From the NCBI GenBank assembly GCA_040954595.2, contig CM082580.2:2852001-2916000 (forward strand): a stretch of DNA of 64,000 nt, given 5' to 3'. A model generated the notes under the pieces. It worked only from the letters and a program-made list of their open reading frames with translations. It did no database searches and was not told the DNA's origin. Within the stretch, counting starts at the first letter, position 1, and the number at the start of each line of letters is the position of its first letter. Source of the stretch: Balanoglossus misakiensis (Eukaryota > Hemichordata). The translations under genes were made by a program, and so were the position numbers. Positions 1 through 13,464 of the stretch are shown here, piece after piece.

Positions 1-2263
1 GAACACTTACTTCTTTGTCGTGAGCAATAAGCTGTGTTTTCACATGACCTGATACAAGGTTGACTCTTCCAAGCACCTGACCAGTTTCTAAGCCCCATAT
101 TGTGCAAGTTGTATCAATGCTGGATGTGCCAAGCAAATTGGGATCCACTTCATTCCAGTCAAATGATGTCAGTGGTGCACAGAAATCCGAATTTTTGTTC
201 TGAAATACAATACAAACAAATGAGTGCAGTTAGTAACAGGATATTAACATGAGAACATTAAAATTAGGGCACCCCAACATTTCTAATTTAAACTGAGGTT
301 TCAACACCTGCTTGTGTAAAGTCTTATCTGGGATCACGAGAAGAAAGGGAAAAGGCGTGGCTGATACAGATGACACAAAGCAAATGTGGAATGCAGCAAA
401 TAAATAAAAATATATTTGGCAGTGACATGGACTTGAAATAACATGTACTGAATAGAGACTACAGAGCAAGGAGTTAAGTTCCAACGTATGTGTGGTTCCA
501 TTAGGATTAGCTTCATCAAATATAATCAATTCAGGAAAAATAGTGAAATTTAGGCCGATTAGAATGGCCTAATCATTTTGAAGGAAAAAAAATCACCGGT
601 AATTATTGGAGGAGAAATGAAAATGTTTCCACACGAGAATTTTGAGCACTCTATTCTCATTTGTGAGAACACAACCTGATGACCCAGGCTGAGGGGAAAC
701 CCAGCTTCAATTGAAATATACTTACATTATTGAGAAGACATTCCAGTCTTGTGTCTGTACTGCCCACTCTCCATACTCTCAAATAATCTCCACTGGTGGC
801 AACAAGGTCAGGAAATACACCTTTCTGCTCAAAACAACACACAAATGCACGATGTCAAACTAACAAAATACTCAGACAGAGGTCATGAGTGGCCCCAATT
901 CAGACAAATCCTCTCTATGGCTGCTGAAACATGCACAAGCAGGTGAAAGGTCCCCTCAAAATTAATAAAGTTTGATTCTAGCAACCAAACAATCCGTCTT
1001 CTATAACAGAGTTCACATTATGACTTCAGGTGATAATCGGTTCTGGTATATCTTCATAGACAGCTTTCTGACTTTACTCACTTGACTAAGAATGTCATAA
1101 ATGTATGTGTACTTACACTATCTGGTATCCACATAATCTTTGTGGTTGGGTATGGATGATCAAAAATATTCCTTCCCACAAATTCAGATGTTTCTTCCTC
1201 CAATGATACAATTTGAACCTTTAGAGAAAAATAAATTGAACTGTTACATTACTGCAGTGACTTCTTGCTTTGAATTCCACTTTGAAATTCATTCGATCAC
1301 AGTCCCTCCTGTGGTTCGATCAAGCCATACCGAGGCCGAGGGAGAACCACATGTATGTATGTGACTGTGCGCATTGACCACACAGACTGAAGCCTGATGT
1401 GTCTGTGCTGTGCACATAAAACTGCATGCAAACCTGTACTGCTAAATGCGGGCAAATTTCCCCCACAATAGTCACGGGTCAAAGTGACTTGAAGCTGGCC
1501 AGTTGAGTGATAAATGCATGTGTCAAAATGGTCAGGGATCTAACTTCCAAGAGACCTAATGCCGTATAGCGTGTACATGTAGGTGCATATCGACTTACAG
1601 CTGGGCCACTAGAAGAAACCATACAAGTGATACAACTACATGTATATGCTGCAATACGTGAAAGTTCCAGCGAACATACTGTACATGTAGTCAGCTACAG
1701 ACTAGAAAAAGGGAATTTCAAATGAGTTTGTTGATTTAAGGGCCTGTGACATAACCTGCGTCCAGAAACTTTATAAGTAAACAGAAGAACATAAGTAAAA
1801 TACACGCACGGTACTACAGATACAATATGGACACGGTGCATGCTCAGCCTTTCAGTTGTCTCTGTGTACACCCATGGTACACCGACGTACGTACACATGT
1901 TCACTGCAATGATCATGAAATGAACAGGCGGATACATGCGCGCATGGCGATGACAACTCTGTGAAGCAACTAAAACTACCGCCAAACTGAAACATTTATC
2001 CTACGCACCATTTATGTGACAACCCAAATGAATGCAATAATCACGGAATTTACTCAATATGAACTCTACACTTAACTATAGCTTTACGACGCAACAACGT
2101 AAAATGCTACCTTGTTATTATACTCCTCGACGAAGCTGCCAACTGCGAGACGGAACCTTTTGTCCGGTCTCACACTCCAGTTCATGCTGTAGAGGGTCCA
2201 TGGTCCTTCGTACTTATAAATCTCCTTGCGCTTGTTGTTCCCAATGGATATAGCAGCCGACAT
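1..2263 (-). CDS. DCAF7: DCAF7 (WDR68/HAN11) WD40 protein, 5' part; truncated by left edge
   Basis: Conserved WD40-repeat scaffold that acts as a DDB1-CUL4 substrate-receptor and as a partner of DYRK1/HIPK kinases (family knowledge). Four coding exons are visible on the minus strand: 2111-2263 (51 codons, starts [20 protein letters not shown]), 1117-1218 (34 codons, contains [16 protein letters not shown]), 726-824 (33 codons, contains [20 protein letters not shown]) and 11-199 (63 codons, contains [20 protein letters not shown]). All introns are phase 0 with clean gt...ag ends. The exons give 181 residues, about the first half of a protein near 340 residues long, so the remaining exons lie left of the window. 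The residue match to animal DCAF7 is near-continuous, so identity is very secure. The start Met sits at the expected position ahead of the conserved KRKEIYKYE block. Only 350 bp separate the start codon from the oppositely oriented FN3-like exons. Confidence 0.96.
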
Positions 2264-2610
2264 TATGATGGAGGCCGACTAGCTGCGCCAGCTAGCTGTC
2301 AAAGGGAGCTCACAATCTTCCCGAATTATCCATTCGGTTAGGAAAAAAAACAAAGATGGCGACAGTAGGATCCCGTTCCCAGTTAATTTGAAGAGCGCCC
2401 TCATTATCAGATTGCATTGCAAGCTGGGCAGGCTAGGCATGGGGCCGGGGTCGCCTTCCCTACATCTGATTTTAATCAGATTGGGCTGCGACCAGACTGT
2501 GCTGCTATTCAGGCTAGTTGCCACTAGTAGCCCATTTTTTACATAATATACAATGTGTTAAGCCTGAAAAATGCTGTGGAAGATATATAGCATTTTTTTT
2601 ATTTACTCAG
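2264..2610. promoter_or_regulatory. probable DCAF7 promoter region, with a MITE fragment
   Basis: This spacer lies between the DCAF7 start codon and the first orphan FN3-like exon. It should hold the DCAF7 5' UTR and promoter (inference from position). An AAGATGGCGAC string at 2353-2363 resembles the YY1-type element found near many animal housekeeping starts. No TATA box is obvious in the expected place. About 2440-2483 is one end of the same inverted-repeat element found complete at 10543 and 45334 (it ends ATCTGATTTTAATCAGATTG). No coding exon was recognised. Confidence 0.35.
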
Positions 2611-3715
2611 CGCCAATCTCTCGACTGGAAGTCTTCTATGGCAACAGCCAAGACACCTCGGAGGATTCTCACTGATTCTGCAAAGAGAGAATGTAACAAT
2701 ACATTGGAAGGTAAGAATCTGACAGTGATGAGATAAATAAAAGAAGGATTTGTTGGGACATTGAGTCAGTTTTACGTGCAATGAAAGTCAAGCTTCCGCC
2801 AAAACAGCTTGTTATGTGTACTTGCAAACGAAGTCACTGATGTTCTCATATTGAAAAAAAAATCGGTGCCTCTCTGCCTGTAGCCACTTGGACCACGGCA
2901 GAAGAAAGGGGAAGTACTGCGATATGCGCGGACATTAAACGAAGATGGAAGCAACTTAACGATACACGAGAAGTCAACACATCAGCAGATGCAATATCGC
3001 ATGAATTCCAAGGTAAAAGTCTTTTAATGATTTTTTTTCCATATTCATTTGCTAATTACTGTACGCATGTTTTCTGCCGAGAAAAAAGAAAGAAAAATTC
3101 TTTCTCTCAGATGTAGTTAACGATGAGCTGGGATCCTCCGTTGCATCCGCGAGGAATCATCCAGGAATACAAGATATACTGGAGAAGGACAGGAGAAGAA
3201 GAATTGTGAGTGTTTAATGCAGGGCTCGTTTTGTTCCTGGAAAGCCGTTCTTTGAATTTGAATTGTTCCAGGAAGTTTGTAATCGTCCTGGAAACTCTCT
3301 GAAAAATTGATTGACTGCCTGTGGTCCATTGACAAAAATCATATATAGTTACTTTGATGAATTTTAACTGATTTGAAAATGTGATTTAATGTGATGTGTT
3401 GTGGTGTGTGTGTTGTGGTGTGATGTGTTGTGGTGTGATGTAGTGCAGTATGTTGTGATATGTTCAAGCATTGTCTGATCAGTTTAAGATTTGAATTTCT
3501 TTACACAATGACCATGATTTTTACAGTCACGTCTTTGTTTTATATCCCTCCAAGATATTTTGACACGGTGCCCCTGTCGTATCCCAGCCAAGAGTTGGAG
3601 TACGATGTGACAGGTTTGGAAGAGTACGTTCAGTACGAATTCCACGTTCAGGCGTTCACAACTATCGGTGGAGGTGGACTATCGGAAGTTGCTTATCAGT
3701 ACACTTTGGAAGGAG
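2611..3715 (+). CDS. orphan exons encoding fibronectin type III-like domains (partial gene)
   Basis: Four plus-strand exons read through in one frame chain. They are 2611-2710 (acceptor tttactcag; ends ENVTIHWK), 2884-3012 (starts PLGPRQKKGEVLRYARTL, phase 0), 3117-3205 (LTMSWDPPLHPRGIIQEYKI...) and 3555-3715 (starts in YFDTVPLSYPSQ, contains VTGLEEYVQYEFHVQAFTTI). The last two form an almost complete FN3 domain: SWDPP strand B, a Tyr-rich C strand, the TGLEEYVQYEF F-strand, a GGGGLSE tail, and an ending in a phase-1 intron typical of FN3 modules. The first two resemble a second FN3 domain (W-K-P-L then G-E-V-L-R-Y), somewhat gp130-like. The join between exons 2 and 3 is the weakest, because an in-frame TAG directly precedes the chosen acceptor. 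No start codon, signal peptide or downstream exon was found before the SDR gene begins at 3975. It may be a gene fragment, a pseudogene, or part of a large gene whose other exons lie elsewhere. Confidence 0.6.
3385..3457. repeat. TGTGGTGTGA-type short tandem repeat
   Basis: Imperfect tandem TGTGATGTGTTGTGGTG units lie inside the intron between the last two FN3-like exons. Confidence 0.7.
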
Positions 3716-3974
3716 GTGAGTGCATTGGCCATTGGTCTTAATGTCATTTAAGGAGAAAGTACCATAAGTTCAATGTTTCTTTCGTTTGTTTAACATGCTG
3801 TGTATAACGATTTCGAGGACAGTTATTTGCAAGTACGCTTTATAAATCCAGAATTTTGAAAAGCATTAGCAACTTAACAATGTCGTTGATGGGCATGGCC
3901 AATATACTTGTTTCACCTATGAAATGTTTAGTAATGTTTCATATTTTCTTAACGATGCCGAACGGGAGTCGTTT

Positions 3975-7847
<3,873 letters not shown>

Positions 7848-9286
7848 CCTGGTTTTAACTGCTCGAGATACAAGCGTATTGACATCCACAGGCACGATTC
7901 TGTCCACCTATTGGCGTAAGCTTATGGTAAATAAGACTTGGCTTTGAATAACGTAATGTAGGATTACTTTTACGTGTTATGACAACGCAGAAATTCTACA
8001 CTGTGCATGCAGGTGACGCTGACCACCAATCGGAACTACAACTAGCTGTCCAGAGGACACGTAGCTAGCCTGTTTGTGCGACCTCCTAATGGCAAACTTT
8101 ATACGCAGTTGCACTATCGCTGACCTTTCTGGCAACGCTCTTACTATTTGCTCATATGTTTTATGAACCTTCACAGAGCTTTTGACAGTGTCTAGTGTTT
8201 AGGGCTGTTGATACGGTATTGACTTGCGTGCCTTACGAAATTAGTCTATAGGAAATGCTTTTATAATGGACTATTTTCAGAAGCCTAAGAGACCCATGGG
8301 TTATTTTTTGTATAAAGAACAAACTTTATTTCAAAGACACATGTGTTCTTTGCCAGTAGGTACTTCAAATTGCAGATTTGAATCCTACTCTAATACAATG
8401 CCATCTGCAACTGATTAAATCTAAAACCGCAGTTCAAATGATACTACAATACTTGTCGTCAAGTTGCTATAGATCTCCTCATTTGGCTCGATCGCCGGCG
8501 TCAATCGGGATACACGTGCCAGTCACGTTTGGATCCGCCTTTTGGAATAGCGAAAGGTAATGGTATTTGCCTTTGGATAACCTAATGAATTAAGTATTAC
8601 TGTTTAGTTAAAACAACCCGCAATGTAATTGCACCATGCAGACATAAGCATTGACCGCCAACTGGACATTCATAATTTAGGCTACACGTATACCCAATGG
8701 TTACTTGACCTTCAAGATATAGGGGACGTTTGTACACAACTGCAGCTTAACTATTGGCCTGATGCTGACCTTATTGAACTCTTCACGCTTGCATAAAATC
8801 CATTGAAAGCTGAATATGAAAAAAAACAAACACCAGCCCACCCCGAAGGTGAAGGCCAGAGGATGGGTTTTTAAGAGGACATTTCTATTTACAAAAAACA
8901 TGACTTGAAAAGTGGGTTATTTGATGTTATATTGAATCTATCTGATAATGGAGACTTATATATTTTCAACCTTGTGGGTTCAATGAGGGTCAGCACATTG
9001 GTAAGCACCAGCTGGCATGCGCCTGCGTACTTCGTGTGAAAATTCAACGACCTTTATACATGATGTTTGTCCGAGTTGGCGACAATACTGACATGCGTGA
9101 GCAGTGTATTAAGTAACTACATGAGGGTAGGACGACCCAGTTCGAAGTAAATTCTCGCCAACATCTATCATTTCACAGCCCGGGTGGTAGAGCTGCTACA
9201 ATTTCTCTGCTGGTCATTCTGCAAGCGAAGTTCTGGCTGATATCAGTTCCAAACGATTCAATTATTGTCTAAACGAACCACTCGGA
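7848..9286. promoter_or_regulatory. shared intergenic region of the head-to-head SDR pair
   Basis: 1.4 kb separate the two divergent SDR start codons, so both promoters should lie here (inference). No clear TATA or initiator was picked out. The only recognisable content is a relic of a third SDR copy at 8457-8532. The rest is unremarkable AT-rich sequence. Confidence 0.4.
8457..8532 (-). pseudogene. relic of a third SDR copy: C-terminal exon and 3' UTR
   Basis: Read on the minus strand, 8479-8526 encodes VTGTCIPIDAGDRAK followed by TGA. This is nearly identical to the last residues of SDR copy B. The similarity continues into the 3' UTR: ATAGCAAC follows at the same distance in both. No other exon of this copy was found, and the sequence before the Val no longer resembles the gene. 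It is therefore a dead fragment, closer to copy B than to copy A (it shares DRAK), lying between the two full genes. Confidence 0.8.
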
Positions 9287-11150
9287 ATGTCTGGAGATAA
9301 ACAGGTATAAATCGTCTTATTTTGACTGATTGATTACATGTACTTGTTAACTAAGTGCGAAAAATATAAGCAATATTCAGTTGTGGGCCCCGGAATCTGC
9401 TCTGAGCGTACACGCGTATAGGCATTCCCTTTATACACACTTAAAGCCTAAATGGCAAATAGCTGCATTTTCTTGTGTTATTTTTGAGATTTTGCTTTGA
9501 AATTCAAACTTGGGTGACAATTTTCATACACTTACTAATTCTGTAGGTATACACAAAACATGAATAGCTGAAAGTCTTGAAAGCAAACCACACTCTCGAT
9601 ATGCAATCATGTTCCATACCGAGTAAACGGTAACTTAGTGCTTATGTGCACTGGGCAGACTTTGGCTCTATAAGCTGCGATAGTATTATCGACGTCACTC
9701 ATTGTCATTAAAAGCCAACATGAGTGTGGTAATATAACAACGTAGTTTGCTAGAACGTGCTACAAAATTGTTCTTACAGTGAATTTACTGTAGGCCTTGA
9801 GACACTTATTAGTGTTATGCTAATGCCATTTTCACCATTAACACCAATGTGGAGCTTTCGGCCAATGAAAGTGACCAAGCCCAGATTAAAGTATGTCGTT
9901 TAAAAGTGTTTTTGCATCAAAGTTGGTTGCCCTAGATACCATAACATCTCCCGTTGACTCCAGGGAACACCTTCAACATCAAAAATTGCTGGAAAAGTTG
10001 CATTGGTAACAGGTTCCAGCGACAAACTTGGCATAGGCCTTGGTATAGCAAGAAGTCTTGCCAGTAGAGGATGTCCTGTGATATTGACGGGAAGTCGAAA
10101 ACCCGAAAAAGTGGAACAACTGAGGACAGAATTAGAAAGGTAGAATGATTTACTTGGTCCCATTCCCTCCCACGTGCCGATGTAACTAACTCACATGTCC
10201 TGCCAGTAAAGGTCAGTGTGTAAAGCAAAGTGTCACGTAACTTTGTCGTAGGCCTACGTAGGTCCATGGTCAGAAGAATGTGACGTGTGTACATAGGACG
10301 CTATATGATGTTTTGTGAACTATTTCTGTCTGTTGAAAGGTATGCGAGTGATTGTGTACGATTGATAACAGTGTTGGATGACAGAAGCTTGCATTGCGTA
10401 TACGTCTTGTTCGTGGGCATATACAATCATGACATATGACCAAGGTTCTTTCGCACCATAAATCAACAGTTATAGGTAATGATCTAGGCCTGCAAGTATG
10501 TCCCGATTTGCCCGTTGTTTTCATTGCTGGTAACATCAACCCCAATCTGATTAAAATCAGATGTAGGGAACGGCGACTTGGTTTTTTTTCTGTTGTCGCC
10601 TCACATAAAAAAAAACAAGTCGCCGTTCCCTACATCTGATTTTAATCAGCTTGCATCAACCCCTTCAAAGTGCGAAATACAGTGAATTTCAGATATCAAT
10701 GACCTCATTACACATACTGAATATATTGAGCTACGGTTTTGGACGTTCTCGCATTACGTCTTGCAAATCTCAGAAGATTATTTCTTTTATTTTTGGGACT
10801 GTTAACTTTATTCTAGTGAATATGGCGTCACTACCCACTACATCGCGGCAGATTTCAGCAGTTTATACGAAGTGGAAAAACTCATTAAAGACATCAAACA
10901 GATCTACCCCAATGGTGTTGACATTTTGGTCAACAATGCAGGTAGGAAACATACATACATACATACATACATACATACATACATACATACATACATACAT
11001 ACATACATACATACATACGTACGTACGTACGTACGTACGTACGTACGTACGTACATACATACATACATACATACATACATACATACATACATACGTACGT
11101 ACGTACGTACGTACGTACGTACGTACATACATACATACATACATACAGAC

Positions 11151-11186
<36 letters not shown>

Positions 11187-13464
11187 GGAATGGAAAATAA
11201 CCACGCACTGTACATCGGGACAGTCCGTTGCCTTAAATAATAATTTTAAGATTTCTACACAGAGCTTTTCCCTGGTAGTATGGCTCTTGAAAAAATGGAT
11301 ATTTCCTTGTGGGAGAAGTGCCTGCGAGTCAATTTAACGGCGCCATTTTACCTGGTGCAACTTACGCTTCCGGATATGAAAAGAAAAGGTGAGCTTGTTT
11401 ACAAAATGTGCTACCTGAAAGCATGTTACTTTCCCTTCTTTTTTAATAACAAAATTTCCGTTTCTAGAATAAAAGAAAAGAAAATATAACTGAAGTACAT
11501 GTACAAGTACATTTTCAAAAAAGTTGGGAGTTACTATAAGGTTTAAAGTGACTATGTATTCTATGGTTATAGGATGGGGAAGAATTATCAACATGTGTGG
11601 TACTGTTGCCTTTGGAGGAGCACCGCAGCTTGTATTTCATGGTGTAGGCAAACATGGTCTTGCTGGCTTGACTAAGGTAGTTTTTAATAAAACCAGGAGA
11701 ACTGACAGATCTGTGGGAAAACCATAAGTTTGGGCTGGTCTAATGAAGATTAGCCATTATAATAATGACATCATATGGAATTCTTTGTAGTAAAATATTA
11801 ATAAACCAACCAATACAATCAACCAATACAAATTGATTGATCGAACATTCGTTGCGGATTTGACTATAGTGGCTTACAAAGTGCATTTGTCTTTCTGACT
11901 ATGTTGATCGAAAAACAACAACAACCGGTGGACAGTATGTTCCTTCTGTGCAGCTCAATCCGTTTTCATTGTTTCAATTCTTTCAATTACAGACTGTTGC
12001 ATTGGAAACACTCGGATCTGGTGTGACATGCAATGCTATAGCGCCAGGCACCGTCCGGACGCAAAGTAAGCCACGCCTCATTTGTCACCCATTGATGTGT
12101 ATGGAAGCACCACACATATTTATTGTTATAACATAACATAACATAACATAACATAACATAACATAACATAACATAACATAACATAACATAACATAACATA
12201 ATATAATATAATATTGTATTCTAATGGTATTTTTCCGTGTATTTGCCCCATTGCAAGCATGCATAGACTACATTGACAAAGGAGCGGAAAGGGAAGGAGT
12301 TTCGTTCGAAGAATTCGAGGTGTGTTGAATATTTTGTCCATATGGTGTTTCGTGCATGCTTCGGCCCCACACCCATGTCGCTAATCTTGAACATGACTTT
12401 TTGTTACAAACTCGAAACCTTGATGAGGTTATTTTGTACTTTTTGCGTGGTTCAGTTGCTTTGCTAGAATTGGGCCATAAGTGACGTATCAATCACTAAA
12501 ATATTATTACACATCTCTTTCAGAAAATGAACTTGGCAAGATTTAGTGCGTCCGGGAAATACGTCGAAACCCAACAGGTTTGTTTTATTTTCATGACTAT
12601 GCAAGCCCCATCCATAGCGTTTAATAGAAGCTTCGAATAGCTCATTCATGTAACTGTCGCATTATTGAGGCTTAATTGACAACAGGTCAATAGTGGTACA
12701 TTTCATTAGTATTGCCAAGAATTATTCAGGTCCAAAGACTATTGTTTAGTCGACTGTCTTCGTACAAGTATATTCTAGACGCAGGTAAAACAAATACGTA
12801 GGGACTAAACAATAATATAGATTTTGAATACATTTAAAAATCCACGTATTTCTATCACAAATTACCAGGGATCACAAGTTACAAACAAGAACTTCGGGAG
12901 GGGGGTCTCATTTTAGCAAAATGTCACCTTTCAAGTGACTGAACAATACCAAATAGGCCATTTTCATGACCCCTACGTGACCTTGCATCCTCGTACATGT
13001 ACTGTTCTTCTGTTGGCGTGAATTCATCAGGTTGATTTCAACCTTCCAAACACTTCATAATTCGTTTGTATAGTCAATGTATAGTATTTAGCGAAAACGA
13101 CTCTCTTCCGGCAAGCAACATTTTACATCTTTCCTGTCCCATAATGTTGAATTTTGACAACTACATACCACCAGAAGTACAAGGATGTAAGGTCATGTAG
13201 GGGTCATGAAAGTCACCGGCCCTAGCCCTACCCAGGTAAGCATTTCCAGGGAGGCATTGTATCCTACAACATAGTCTCGGTTACCTACTACCTACAACAC
13301 GGCACCTGTTACATTGTGAATGGTCAACAAAAACAGCATTCAACCTACACAGTTTGAGTTTCATTTCATAGGTTGGTGAGTTTGCGGCGTTCCTGTGTTC
13401 ACCAGCAGCCGATCAGATGACTGGCACATGTATCCCGATTGACGGAGGCGATCGAGCCAAGTGA
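9287..13464 (+). CDS. 3-hydroxybutyrate dehydrogenase-like SDR, copy B (catalytic Ser and Tyr replaced)
   Basis: Paralogue of the 3975-7847 gene on the opposite strand. Nine coding exons: 9287-9304 (18 nt, MSGDKQ), 9964-10139, 10817-10941, 11251-11388, 11573-11676, 11993-12065, 12258-12319, 12524-12577, 13372-13464. The CDS is 843 nt (280 aa), with every intron in the same phase as copy A. Seen: TGSSDKLGIGLGIA, DILVNNA followed by Asp, VNLTAPFYLVQ, NMCGTVAFGG, VFHGVGKHGLAGLTK, QMTGTCIPIDGGDRAK. Aligned to the catalytic tetrad Asn-Ser-Tyr-Lys, this copy has Asn-Gly-His-Lys, so both the Ser and the Tyr are gone. The exon-4 start at 11251 gives the family spacing; 11263 is an alternative acceptor that removes four residues. 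The open frame and conserved splice sites argue that the gene is still selected, possibly as a binding or non-canonical SDR. Confidence 0.9.
10543..10653. mobile_element. MITE, CAATCTGATTAAAATC family, with 9-bp target duplication (copy 1)
   Basis: A 111-bp hairpin has terminal inverted repeats starting CAATCTGATTAAAATCAGAT and continuing GTAGGGAACGGCGAC, with the mirror image at the other end. It is flanked on both sides by the 9-bp direct repeat CATCAACCC (10534-10542 and 10654-10662). A 9-bp duplication is typical of Mutator-like (MULE) transposition. It lies in an intron of SDR copy B. Confidence 0.88.
10949..11190. repeat. compound tetranucleotide microsatellite (ACAT/ACGT/GACA)n
   Basis: Alternating blocks of (CATA)n and (CGTA)n, then (CAGA)n, start a few bases after the donor of SDR copy B exon 3. 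The block order CATA-CGTA-CATA-CGTA-CATA-CAGA shows internal duplication. Tyr-Ile-His-Thr frames over it are artefacts. Confidence 0.95.
12127..12212. repeat. (ACATA)n pentanucleotide microsatellite
   Basis: Tandem CATAA units run for about 85 bp, grading into ATATA, in the intron after SDR copy B exon 6. Confidence 0.93.
12961..13212. mobile_element. inverted-repeat element, TTTCATGACCCCTAC family
   Basis: The left end TTTTCATGACCCCTACGTGA, then CCTTGCATCCTCGTAC, is mirrored at the right end by GTACAAGGATGTAAGGTCAT then GTAGGGGTCATGAAA. Family member or half-element: about 40486-40550 (CATGACCCCTAATTAACC then TTACATCCTGG). It is in the last intron of SDR copy B. Confidence 0.75.

Noticed and set aside
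2638-3218. Alternative reading of the 2.6-3.2 kb exons as a small protein starting MATAKTPRRILTDSAK, open through three exons to a stop
   Set aside because: It uses the same splice sites in another frame, matches no family I know, and competes with the frame giving clear FN3 motifs (SWDPP, EYKIYW, TGLEEYVQYEF) that continues into the next exon.
10863-11215. Tyr-Val-Cys-Met and Tyr-Ile-His-Thr repeat ORFs (also at 46365-46677 and 59661-59986)
   Set aside because: Translations of (CATA)n tetranucleotide tracts, open in several frames on both strands.
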